NCBI GenBank assembly: GCA_027365815.1
Contig: DAHXLV010000019.1
Span: 1-24,574, forward strand
Source of the DNA: Microcaldota archaeon
Lineage (GTDB): Archaea; Micrarchaeota; Micrarchaeia; Micrarchaeales; Micrarchaeaceae
Length of the DNA: 24,574 bases
Direction: 5' to 3'
The notes under the pieces were generated by a model. That model searched no databases, was not told the DNA's origin, and worked only from the letters and a program-made list of their open reading frames with translations. This document shows, piece by piece, positions 17,201-22,175 of this stretch (position 1 is the first letter of the stretch; every line of letters begins with the position of its first letter). The translations under genes were made by a program, and so were the position numbers.

Positions 17201-17561
17201 CTGTCGCATTCGTAATCAATTCATAATTATTGCACGATGCATATGTTTGGGTCGTGTTTGTTGCGGATATCTGTGCTGTTTGGTTTGCGGTTGCATTTAT
17301 AGCGGGAGATGATGTCTGGTTTGACGTTGTATTTTCACTGGTTGTGTTGCTCTGGATGCTGTTGGTCTGGTTATTTGATGCCGCGATTGGCGCAAATGCT
17401 ACTGAATGTAAAATGATTGGTTTGGCATTTGATTGCGGATGAACTTGCGCGAAAGACGATGTTGCTGCATGGTTCATGCTAGGGGCGTAAGGAACGCCGG
17501 TTGCGAACAATGCAACTACGAGCATTCCGGCTAGGATTATCATTATCGTTTCCTTGTTCAT
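11217..17561 (-). CDS. Giant repeat-containing, membrane-anchored surface protein (S-layer or adhesin type)
   Basis: The product is about 2,114 aa. From ATG 17561 it starts MNKETIMIILAGMLVVALFA, a signal peptide or anchor; ATG 17603 would add 14 residues. Next come a four-Cys N-terminal domain and Ig/PKD-like parts. Five ~95-aa repeats follow, defined by YxGxNxTC, a D-G-P-N-NG-SPA block, YYNGT, and NxTFxGLYAYQKYAK. An ESGLPSGFNWTV domain, common in archaeal surface proteins, sits between repeats 1 and 2. Near the C-terminus there is a 15-Gly run and a Ser/Thr/Gln-rich stalk. A membrane helix and a basic tail ending PHKSVPKIKW complete it. Dozens of N-X-S/T sites suggest heavy N-glycosylation. 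Each of repeats 1-4 has a Cys pair, probably a disulfide. It is probably the main envelope or adhesion protein; the exact role is an inference. Confidence 0.85.
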   Translation of the reverse strand: MNKETIMIILAGMLVVALFATGVPYAPSMNHAATSSFAQVHPQSNAKPIILHSVAFAPIAASNNQTNSIQSNTTSENTTSNQTSSPAINATANQTAQISATNTTQTYASCNNYELITNATGILKHGLCQWGGGELQIYAAGGNSGAITYRITSTTGNFVVTNTTNARCSTYIQTINPPAGVYNVSFKTGGGGGSCNDELVDLKAPPLKPHITPANAIMDLGQKINMAASWYGSTQSDYNVRWSVGASASCPGSVTMQNSTVYGNTSTQQFSPDNAGTFYVCVDVNGTYGAPAALNVNQQLSVMPLAASGVNITAGQPVTLYGQAVGGTAPYHYYWYADNTLTNITASNSITLYPNLTATYYYAAMDSAYNPLISENSQKITVNVTHTPQLSGCNVTDTVYLGQNDTCAPFIVQLTDLGQPNSNGISPAAINVYYNGTIVNVSSVMPKVPTAFSVHGYVLHVYINQTFDGLYAYQKYAKILLNVTQPSTLQTKFIESGLPSGFNWTVNYNRISENSTTNTIIFNLSTGTYEFFVPGVAYQSTLYMAYPSSGYVDSGNTIHISFSPPPSLSGCNSTVLIYLGQNDTCAPFIVQLTDLGQPNANGTSPAGLDIFYNGILINITSIMPGSNKVFTYSQHNLTVHINRTFAGLYAYQRFAEMEISVSHTNGGCTPTSCPPPPACGSLITIHVGNSTTCTPFSVEVGDIGHPNSDGISPAALNIYYNGTLTNVTTLSPGASGIFTYSGHNLKIYLNSTFAGLYAYQKYAKMILTVNTTPNGCSSPCSTAPGCSTLAVVYVGHNDTCMLFNTDLTDLSVPSANGTSAAAISLYYNNTFEGQYQILPGGTQRASYGGYNISIYVNQTFAGLYGYLKFARMRLTATPITAQPHPKINVTFLNSTVNIGQTEYVKETISNASSLGPFTTAVRYGNRIIANGTIPAGGGTATMAFVPNSTGSTQVSVYTEYATLTNPQVWILSNANVSGLGSYVFTAPIGSVLNGGIEYNNISATKSLQSSSPYAYLETSALQYNASPYAAISYVPIGAEVSAGSNGGGLNFFTFQGSGSKPKSDNLLRITNAQAPWLLLNSGPYQETETEWLSGFPVYNQQSSVASYELESAGVAYQMSFGNPIPSRTPSDAINYANFSMNGFIFHIMNYTPPTQRVNPSTTVPGGSIQTSSAYSPLTTLYTGENITIGAITVILQGIGNPNSNGTSPAFINILSYGNLTNITRIYPGHTELFNVSGQFVYVYVNQSFDGLYTSQRYAKLAVYTDINNFTNGEMLSRSNPGLNAILLWTNKSGGSTPNMLQSIIVYNTTPASILPGQTLSGVQFLGDNLGSNSDPIKFQTSSVSGLSYQNTFPGQQITNITEPAQLLTVTSGIPNAFSYDGLQSTQAVYDLTPYAFEQNPYVGTNVAKNDTISIYDHASSWAINNTYPLIVTIKGSGASDSPLVESVIFNGTTTVKPLQLGFHNVSYIGIDRAIPLTVSINEMGYSGNTLTNISTIAALTSIAPALLYNLTGKPYYGVQSSNNLSITYNAQNVPYSANFTLAPISGTTPTNKFASDGFTYTVNEYPIASNLQYKDSLSFNIHESTSSTIFLLNSSAGQPAPEGTANNMTYESTQGRIINAGVGFRTERGSKIAQITPTSLTIDYADFPDQLMFSVSQLGYQQGMGSPEQYGPFVVGQAVSMPGAPNNTSIHSIAAVVQQTKGNTLGYQTTLESNGQIYGPYALDQPVAILGSNVVFNKVVATPHYFNATNGATIHVKPWLLTNSSTTVNLTAPSGSLITLNYTKADTQITFESSITENVTVLIRNVTANATYANVPLPASLNAKLYILNISVHGNGSTISNVTIVSRYNCSLSSPAPYLLVSGNWQPISTFTQNSSACTLTFNISPDPIVAIFAKSAGGTTGPGGGGGGGGGGGGGGGSVGSGGGGGAQGPTVTKISNGYEVTNLTQLNKVNINLANGISVVENFITPTSAGLTVNGQSYTLQGGQTMEIMSNSTATIYMQLQGISYTPIEQTVQVQFYYTSTQSNHIQQPPQNSISTSKSSAASTQQSNPSQPGLTEQAANNVSGTAAAKPYGVLASPMIPVAAAAAIVAVLAGSYLLYKKRKPHKSVPKIKW
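11781..11875 (-). other. Glycine-run linker of the surface protein
   Basis: This encodes a run of 15 glycines followed by a second Gly-rich piece, SVGSGGGGGAQGP. The codons mix GGC, GGA and GGT, so this is not a pure triplet microsatellite. It separates the folded ectodomain from the C-terminal stalk and probably acts as a flexible hinge. Confidence 0.8.
13755..14030 (-). repeat. Surface-protein repeat 5 (divergent)
   Basis: The repeat core runs from LYTGENITIGAITV through NPNSNGTSPAFIN to NQSFDGLYTSQRYAKLAV. It lacks the Cys pair of repeats 1-4 and is separated from them by about 300 residues. Confidence 0.75.
14935..15212 (-). repeat. Surface-protein repeat 4
   Basis: The repeat core has VYVGHNDTC, SANGTSAAAISLYYNNT and NQTFAGLYGYLKFARM. 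It is the most divergent of the Cys-bearing copies in its middle part. Confidence 0.75.
15250..15533 (-). repeat. Surface-protein repeat 3
   Basis: The repeat core has IHVGNSTTC, GHPNSDGISPAALNIYYNGT and NSTFAGLYAYQKYAKM. It is joined to repeats 2 and 4 by short Cys- and Pro-rich linkers. Confidence 0.75.
15570..15860 (-). repeat. Surface-protein repeat 2
   Basis: The repeat core has IYLGQNDTC, GQPNANGTSPAGLDIFYNG and NRTFAGLYAYQRFAEM. It shares a 61-bp identical DNA stretch with repeat 1. Confidence 0.8.
15772..15832 (-). repeat. 61-bp identical repeat, copy in repeat 2
   Basis: These bases are identical to 16306-16366, including every synonymous position, while flanking repeat DNA has diverged. 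The segment encodes the YLGQNDTCAPFIVQLTDLGQ region. Confidence 0.85.
16110..16398 (-). repeat. Surface-protein repeat 1
   Basis: The repeat core has VYLGQNDTC, GQPNSNGISPAAINVYYNGT and NQTFDGLYAYQKYAKI. It is followed by the ESGLPSG-type domain. Confidence 0.8.
16306..16366 (-). repeat. 61-bp identical repeat, copy in repeat 1
   Basis: This is the partner of 15772-15832, in the same orientation and 534 bp away. It marks a recent duplication or gene-conversion tract. Confidence 0.85.
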
Positions 17562-17630
17562 GTGTATCACAAGTTGTTGCGCAATGTGCAGACAACAGGG
17601 CATAGGTTATGGTAGTCCTCTTCTGAGTCA

Positions 17631-17642
17631 GATATTTATATG
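17631..17642 (-). promoter_or_regulatory. TATA box for the surface-protein gene
   Basis: The minus strand reads CATATAAATATC, centred near 17636. Transcription would start near 17610, giving a ~49-nt leader to ATG 17561 with GTGAT just before it, or a near-leaderless start at ATG 17603. Confidence 0.6.
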
Positions 17643-17714
17643 TTATGATTGTGCAAAAACATCATATAAAATTGGTTATTTTGACATCGCGATTGCCGTA
17701 ACGAAACCTTCCCA

Positions 17715-17972
17715 TCAGGTCGTGGACAGCCTAGATAGGTACACCGTTATTATGACAGCTATAAGTGTCACTATGACAGCGTATATTACAAGGCCGTCCA
17801 GCTCTGACGATGTGTTGAGGAATTGCGACACCGCTTTCTGTATCGCGCTGTTCCACGCAAGCGCCGCAATCAGTCCAAATGCGGAGATTATCAGCGTCGT
17901 TATCTTGTTGATCGCTGCCTTCTTCAGGTTCTGGGCTTCTGTTTTTATCCTGCTGGGCATGTTTTCACACAT
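17715..17972 (-). CDS. DUF5654-like small membrane protein
   Basis: A protein of up to 85 aa with two hydrophobic segments. The first contains IISAFGLIAALAWNSAIQ and the second VIYAVIVTLIAVIITVYL. The ALAWN-A-Q text after a short charged N-terminus matches what I recall of DUF5654, a small archaeal membrane family of unknown function. ATG 17972 lies only 2 nt after the tRNA-Trp 3' end; ATG 17960 (MPSRIKTEAQ) is an alternative start. No separate promoter is clear, so it may be co-transcribed with the tRNA or use the AT-rich tRNA intron (minus-strand TTAAAATATG) as a TATA element. Confidence 0.7.
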   Translation of the reverse strand: MCENMPSRIKTEAQNLKKAAINKITTLIISAFGLIAALAWNSAIQKAVSQFLNTSSELDGLVIYAVIVTLIAVIITVYLSRLSTT

Positions 17973-17973
17973 T

Positions 17974-18115
17974 TGGGGCCGTCGGGATTTGAACCCGAAT
18001 TTGCTGGTTACTTCATATTTTAATTATCATTCCAGATTATCATCATCGCGGTTTTCCGCTCACACAATTATAAACATCTGGAGCCAGCCGCGCTGCCAAG
18101 TTACGCTACAGCCCC
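17974..18115 (-). tRNA. tRNA-Trp (anticodon CCA) with a 69-nt intron
   Basis: On the minus strand the exons join to a 73-nt cloverleaf. The acceptor GGGGCTG pairs with CGGCCCC and the discriminator is A. The D arm is GCGT-AACTTGGCA-GCGC. The anticodon stem GCTGG pairs with CCAGC around loop CTCCAGA. The T arm is TCGGG-TTCAAAT-CCCGA. The anticodon is at 18081-18079. The intron (18077-18009) lies at canonical position 37/38. CCA is not encoded. The central helix of the splice motif is imperfect (CTCC against GAAG, one mismatch), so a relaxed bulge-helix-bulge is likely. A TATA box about 27 bp upstream supports transcription from the minus strand. Confidence 0.92.
18009..18077 (-). other. tRNA-Trp intron with possible C/D-box guide features
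   Basis: This 69-nt intron contains a perfect hairpin (GCGG-AAAA-CCGC). It then has a box-C-like ATGATGA (18046-18040). A 12-nt spacer follows, containing TCTGGA, which is complementary to TCCAGA of the anticodon loop. The next four bases, ATAA, are where box D' would be, but they are a poor match to CTGA. No good box D is seen. Confidence 0.5.
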
Positions 18116-18137
18116 TGCGCTTGAATAGGGTAACTAA

Positions 18138-18146
18138 GATATAAAT
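18138..18146. promoter_or_regulatory. Shared TATA box of divergent tRNA-Trp and NUDIX genes
   Basis: GATATAAAT reads as a TATA box in both directions. On the minus strand it is about 27 bp upstream of tRNA base 1 (18115). On the plus strand it is about 25 bp upstream of ATG 18169, giving a leaderless NUDIX message. The upstream ATG at 18145 lies within the box itself and so is unlikely to be the start. Confidence 0.6.
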
Positions 18147-18168
18147 GCTTGCTGTAGCTAAAGGAAGC

Positions 18169-18681
18169 ATGGGAAAGATGCTTTTTAAGGGCCCGGTCTT
18201 CAGCGTCGAAGAGTTCGACGTGCTGGTTGCGGGGAAACGGCGCAAGTTCATCAGGATGCTCGAGAATAACTCTTCGATAGTGCTGCCGCTGCTCAAGGAC
18301 GGCCGCATCATAATGGAGAAGCAATACAGACATGCGATAGGCCGGTGGATATATGAACTGCCGGCAGGGCATATAGAGAAAGGGGAATCCCCGAAAGAAG
18401 CGGCTGCGAGGGAGCTCAAGGAGGAAACCGGATACAGTGCCAAATCTATGAATCTCCTTTTCAAGACATACGAGCTTCCTGATCTCACCGCAGCTTCTAG
18501 GCACTACTACATAGCTAGCGGGCTGACCAAGGGGAAACGGAACCTTGAGCCAACAGAGCAGATTGATCTTGTCACGCTTAAGCTAGAGAAAGTGCTCAGC
18601 ATGATCGACAGCGGGGCGATCAAAGACCCGTGCACCATTGCTGGCATACTGTATTACTCACGGAAGCGCCGTTGGTTATAA
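18169..18681 (+). CDS. NUDIX hydrolase, ADP-ribose pyrophosphatase-like
   Basis: A 170-aa NUDIX enzyme that hydrolyses a nucleoside diphosphate linked to another group. The Nudix box GX5EX7REUXEEXGU is perfect at residues 67-89 (GHIEKGE, then RELKEETGY). It is preceded by EKQYRHAIGRWIYELPAG, the arrangement typical of ADP-ribose or ADP-sugar pyrophosphatases. The exact substrate is not settled. ATG 18169 is preferred over 18145 because the earlier codon lies within the TATA box. The stop codon (18679-18681) overlaps the TATA box of the next gene. Confidence 0.88.
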   Translation: MGKMLFKGPVFSVEEFDVLVAGKRRKFIRMLENNSSIVLPLLKDGRIIMEKQYRHAIGRWIYELPAGHIEKGESPKEAAARELKEETGYSAKSMNLLFKTYELPDLTAASRHYYIASGLTKGKRNLEPTEQIDLVTLKLEKVLSMIDSGAIKDPCTIAGILYYSRKRRWL

Positions 18682-18683
18682 AT
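18676..18683 (+). promoter_or_regulatory. TATA box for the DUF929 gene
   Basis: TTATAAAT, overlapping the NUDIX stop codon, is centred about 32 bp before ATG 18712. Transcription would start near 18705, giving a very short leader. Confidence 0.55.
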
Positions 18684-18711
18684 TGGTTTCTGGGCAAGTT
18701 TAAGTGGTTAA

Positions 18712-19494
18712 ATGAACAAAAAGGTAGTTTACCCTGCCGTTGTGGTAATAATAGTTGCAGTGTCTCTGTCATTTGTATACTTGAACAGTACATCAAACTC
18801 GGCGCTGGATGCGTATATAGGCATGCGGGTGCCGCAGCAGCAGGTTGCACAACTGCAGGGCATAGCGCTGAACACGACGCTGGCGAACAAGGTCGGCACT
18901 GGCATCGTGACGCCTTACCCGACGCCGATCACAGGGCAGAACGTAACGATGGTGGACGGCAAGCCGGCGGTGGTATACGTAGGGGCGGAATACTGCCCGT
19001 ACTGCGCCATAACTCGCTGGGGATTCATCATCGCGCTCATGAGGTTCGGAAACTTCAGCTCGCTCCATTACATGCTCTCAAGCGCAACCGACAAATTCGC
19101 GAGCACGCCGACATTCACATTCTACAATTCTTCCTACTACAGCAGCATAATATCATTCCTGCCTGCCGAGATAGCCAACAGGACGGGAGCTCCGCTGCAG
19201 AGCCTCAGCCAGCTGCAGAACGCGGCCGCTGTAAAGTATGACAACGGAGGAGGCGTCCCATTCATAGATTTCGGGAACAGGAGCGTCCAGGTCGGCATAC
19301 CTGGCAGCATATCGCCTGGCTTCCTTGACGGGAATAACTGGGCCCAGATAATATCGCAGATACAGGACCCGAACACGACTATATCGCAGGCCGTAATGGG
19401 CCAGGCGAACATATTCACGGCGCAGATATGCGAGATCGATAACTTCACACCGGCGTCGGTGTGCAGCCAGCCGTATGTGAGGAGCATAACCTGA
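18712..19494 (+). CDS. DUF929-family exported thioredoxin-like protein (CPYC)
   Basis: A 260-aa protein with an N-terminal membrane anchor or signal, VVYPAVVVIIVAVSLSFVY. Its outer domain contains VVYVGAEYCPYCA, placing a CXXC pair at Cys95 and Cys98 in a thioredoxin-fold setting. GGVPFIDFGNRS, further on, looks like the cis-Pro loop of the same fold. These are the features of DUF929, an archaeal extracytoplasmic family. Cys near the C-terminus (QICEIDNFTPASVC) might form a second pair. It probably handles disulfides outside the membrane. The neighbouring surface protein has repeated Cys pairs and is a natural substrate candidate; this is inference. Its stop abuts the sulfatase-like gene's stop. 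Confidence 0.83.
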   Translation: MNKKVVYPAVVVIIVAVSLSFVYLNSTSNSALDAYIGMRVPQQQVAQLQGIALNTTLANKVGTGIVTPYPTPITGQNVTMVDGKPAVVYVGAEYCPYCAITRWGFIIALMRFGNFSSLHYMLSSATDKFASTPTFTFYNSSYYSSIISFLPAEIANRTGAPLQSLSQLQNAAAVKYDNGGGVPFIDFGNRSVQVGIPGSISPGFLDGNNWAQIISQIQDPNTTISQAVMGQANIFTAQICEIDNFTPASVCSQPYVRSIT

Positions 19495-20901
19495 TCAGGA
19501 GAGCAGCTCGTGGGCCTTATCCCTGTTCGCGCCTATGATGTTGTTTTCCTCGCCGGGGTCGCTCTGAAGGTCGTAGAGCTCGTCCTTCCTGCCGTCCAGG
19601 TAGTGCATCAGCTTGAACCTTCCTGAGTATACGGCCGTCGCCTTGCTGTTGTAGCGTTTCTTCGCCTTGTATATGCTGTCGGCAACAGAGCATTTGTTCT
19701 TCAGCAATAAAAGGAGCTGCTCGTCCCAGCCCTCGCTTATCCCGGTGTGCTCGCAGAAGACCCTCCTGTTCCTCCTAAGGTTCCCGTTGAGGCGCTCCTG
19801 CCTTCCCGCGGCAAGATCGAGTACCGATTGGTGCAGCGAGAGCAGGCTAACCGGCGTCTTTACCTCCTCGTGGTCATTGACCATCTTCCCGTTTTCGTAA
19901 TTGACAGCTATAAGCGGAATCTTCGCCACCCCGTCGTAAGGGGGCATCGCGTGGTATAGCATGCCGTGCTCGCCGAATAGCTGGCCGTGGTCTGATGTGA
20001 CGATCACGGTTGCGCTGTCTAGGATGCCTGACGACTTCAGCGTCTTTATAGTGTCCCCGAGCTTCCCGTCCAGATACCTTATCCTACGCAGGTATGCGTC
20101 GTGGAAAGCCTTTGTCGTTTCTTGGGTCATCTCCTCCATTCCGCTCAAGTAGAGCCATTTGTCCTGGACTATGCCCTTTGGAACGGGGTAGTTCTCGTGC
20201 GCCTCGATGTAGTTGATGAATATGAACTGCGGAGTATAGTTGTAGTTGTACTTGAGGTACTGGGCTACCGCCTTGTTCGTGTCCTGTGCCCCTCTGTCCA
20301 GCCTGTGCGTGCCGTCGGCCTCCGCCACGCCGTTGTTTAGCCTTAGCCTCAGTTTAATGTATACCTTGTCCAGCAGCGGCTTCGGTATGACCCTCGACAC
20401 AGCATAGCTCGCCCTGTACATGCGCTCCCTGGTCTTTGCGCCGCCTTCAAATACGAAGCCGAACCTGTCGGCGGCCTTCTTGTTGTATTTGGCGTTCGAG
20501 TGCTTCCATATGTCATAGACTTTGTCGAATCCTGTAGCGAGGTTCGTATAGCTTGTTAGGAAGGGGTTGTTGGAGAACAGCACGGAGTAGTACCCATGGC
20601 CTGACAGCTTCGCCGCCATAGTGTTTGCAGAGCCTTCGAGGAACTTGGTCTTCACCATCCAAGGGTCTATTTTCCTGGAGCCGTTCGTGAAAAAGTCCCT
20701 GGATGCCTGTTTTATCCCGGATACTTTGGAGTCCATGAAAAGCGCCGCGTGCGTAGGCGCGGTCCATGTGCCGGGAGCCACCGTGTTCAGGTATGAGGTG
20801 CCGTGGCGCATCATGCTGCGCAGGGTGTGCAGCCTGGGGTTGCCGTAGACATCTCCTGCGCGCACCGTATCGAGCATAAGCAGTATGATGTTCCTTTTCA
20901 T
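19495..20901 (-). CDS. Sulfatase-like alkaline-phosphatase-superfamily enzyme
   Basis: About 468 aa from ATG 20901; GTG 20925 is an alternative start. Metal ligands are recognisable: LMLDTVRAGD near the N-terminus (Asp11), then VTSDHGQLFGEHG with Asp304, His305 and His312. The nucleophile region reads GTWTAPTHAALF, so the likely nucleophile is Thr47. The CXPSR formylglycine motif of true arylsulfatases is missing. A phosphodiesterase, phosphatase or phosphoglycerol/phosphoethanolamine-transferase-like activity is therefore as likely as sulfate ester hydrolysis. There is no signal peptide or membrane segment, so it is probably cytoplasmic. A TATA box lies at about 20939-20946. It is divergent from a glycosyltransferase and probably modifies surface glycans or lipids. 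Confidence 0.82.
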   Translation of the reverse strand: MKRNIILLMLDTVRAGDVYGNPRLHTLRSMMRHGTSYLNTVAPGTWTAPTHAALFMDSKVSGIKQASRDFFTNGSRKIDPWMVKTKFLEGSANTMAAKLSGHGYYSVLFSNNPFLTSYTNLATGFDKVYDIWKHSNAKYNKKAADRFGFVFEGGAKTRERMYRASYAVSRVIPKPLLDKVYIKLRLRLNNGVAEADGTHRLDRGAQDTNKAVAQYLKYNYNYTPQFIFINYIEAHENYPVPKGIVQDKWLYLSGMEEMTQETTKAFHDAYLRRIRYLDGKLGDTIKTLKSSGILDSATVIVTSDHGQLFGEHGMLYHAMPPYDGVAKIPLIAVNYENGKMVNDHEEVKTPVSLLSLHQSVLDLAAGRQERLNGNLRRNRRVFCEHTGISEGWDEQLLLLLKNKCSVADSIYKAKKRYNSKATAVYSGRFKLMHYLDGRKDELYDLQSDPGEENNIIGANRDKAHELLS

Positions 20902-20938
20902 ATTGTCATCTACCTGCCATTCCACTTTTCTGGTCGAG

Positions 20939-20946
20939 TATTATAT
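20939..20946 (-). promoter_or_regulatory. TATA box for the sulfatase-like gene
   Basis: The minus strand reads CATATAATA. Transcription would start near 20917, giving a ~16-nt leader to ATG 20901. This supports that ATG over GTG 20925, which would lie upstream of the transcript start. Confidence 0.5.
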
Positions 20947-20970
20947 GACTGGTAGCCTTTAAATTTGTTG

Positions 20971-20980
20971 CATAAATAAG
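20971..20980 (+). promoter_or_regulatory. TATA box for the glycosyltransferase gene
   Basis: CATAAATAAG is centred about 26 bp ahead of TTG 21002. It fits a leaderless transcript beginning at this non-ATG start. A second AT-rich site (CTTTAAATTT, 20957-20966) is too far upstream for leaderless initiation. Confidence 0.5.
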
Positions 20981-21001
20981 GTTACTTGCGACTTTGGTGA
21001 T

Positions 21002-22171
21002 TTGCTGGACATCTGCGTCTTGAACCCTTTTTTCTATCCTTATGCTGGCGGCACCGAACGGGTGCTGTATGAGGTCTATCGCAGGCTCGCGAAGCGGCAT
21101 AACATCACCGTGATATCCGGTGCGCTTGAGAGCAAGAACCGCGAGAGCACTGACGAGCTTGAGGGCATACGTATAGTGCGCCTTAAGACAACGCATATCC
21201 GCGTCCCCTCTTTGCCGATGCCTTTCCCTGCCATGCAGGGGCTCCCTGGCGCTGTGCAGAAGGAGGGCGCCGACCTTTACCACATAAACAACAGGTACCT
21301 GTACTTCCTCAACACGATAAATGCGATAAGGAAGCTGAAAAAGACGCTGGCGCTGACGCTGCATGACGCCATGCCAAGGAACATAGGGGCCATCACTGAT
21401 AGCGGCGGCTATCTTTACGAGATGATGTGGGGCAGGAAGCTCATGGGGTACGCCGACCTGATAACGGCCGTGTCAAAAAACACGCTGGTGACTACTGTGC
21501 CTGGCAGGTACAGGGAGCGCGCTTACGTGATATACAACGGCGTTGATGCGAAATCTTACAAGCACAGGGGCAAGAAGGATGCCAAAGTGAGGAAGTTGAG
21601 GGGAGGCATCGGCATAGATGAAAACACCATAAGCATAATGAATACAGGCCGGCTGGTGGCCCAAAAAGGGCAGGTTTACCTGCTGCGGGCGGTAGCCGAA
21701 TTCAAGAGGCGGAGGAAGGACCTTGATGTGAACCTTATGGTAGTCGGCAGGGGATACCTAAAGGAAACGCTAGAATACATGGCTGGCGACCTTGGCATAT
21801 CTGACAGATTCTGCATAATGACAGGCATAAACGAGAGGGACATGCCTTATTATTATAATGCGGCTGACATCTTCGTGTCCGCCTCTCTTTACGAGCCGGC
21901 CTCGCTTTCGGTGATGGAGGCGCTTGCCAGCGAGACCCCGGTGGTGGCGACCAAGGTGGGCGGCGTGCCTGAAATGATTGGCGGATGCGGCGCATACGCA
22001 AGACCTAAGAGCGTAGCCGGGATAAGTAAGGGCATAGAGAGCATTATCGACAACAAGAAAAGGGCGCAACGGCTTGCCGAGAAAGGCAGGGAGCTGATGA
22101 TCAGGGAGCATGACTGGGACAGGATAGCGCGCGAATATGAACAGCGGTTCGAGGCGACATTGAGGAATTGA
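21002..22171 (+). CDS. Glycosyltransferase family 4 (GT-B fold)
   Basis: A 389-aa cytoplasmic glycosyltransferase that transfers a sugar from a nucleotide-sugar donor. The N-terminal FYPYAGGTERVLYEV carries the Gly-rich acceptor loop of GT4 enzymes. ITAVSKNT and VIYNGVD mark the domain boundary, and MNTGRLVAQKGQ the start of the donor domain. The EX7E motif is Glu298-Glu306 in EPASLSVMEALASETPVVA, followed by KVGGVPEM. The start is TTG 21002, supported by TATA spacing; no ATG lies nearby in frame. It is followed 4 nt later by a flippase-like membrane gene. The pair probably builds and exports a surface glycan on a polyprenyl carrier. Confidence 0.88.
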   Translation: MLDICVLNPFFYPYAGGTERVLYEVYRRLAKRHNITVISGALESKNRESTDELEGIRIVRLKTTHIRVPSLPMPFPAMQGLPGAVQKEGADLYHINNRYLYFLNTINAIRKLKKTLALTLHDAMPRNIGAITDSGGYLYEMMWGRKLMGYADLITAVSKNTLVTTVPGRYRERAYVIYNGVDAKSYKHRGKKDAKVRKLRGGIGIDENTISIMNTGRLVAQKGQVYLLRAVAEFKRRRKDLDVNLMVVGRGYLKETLEYMAGDLGISDRFCIMTGINERDMPYYYNAADIFVSASLYEPASLSVMEALASETPVVATKVGGVPEMIGGCGAYARPKSVAGISKGIESIIDNKKRAQRLAEKGRELMIREHDWDRIAREYEQRFEATLRN

Positions 22172-22175
22172 GGCG

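Noticed and set aside
17974..18115. tRNA-Trp as an integration site with an adjacent element
   Set aside because: No duplicated tRNA 3' end and no integrase are visible nearby; the interruption is an intron at 37/38.
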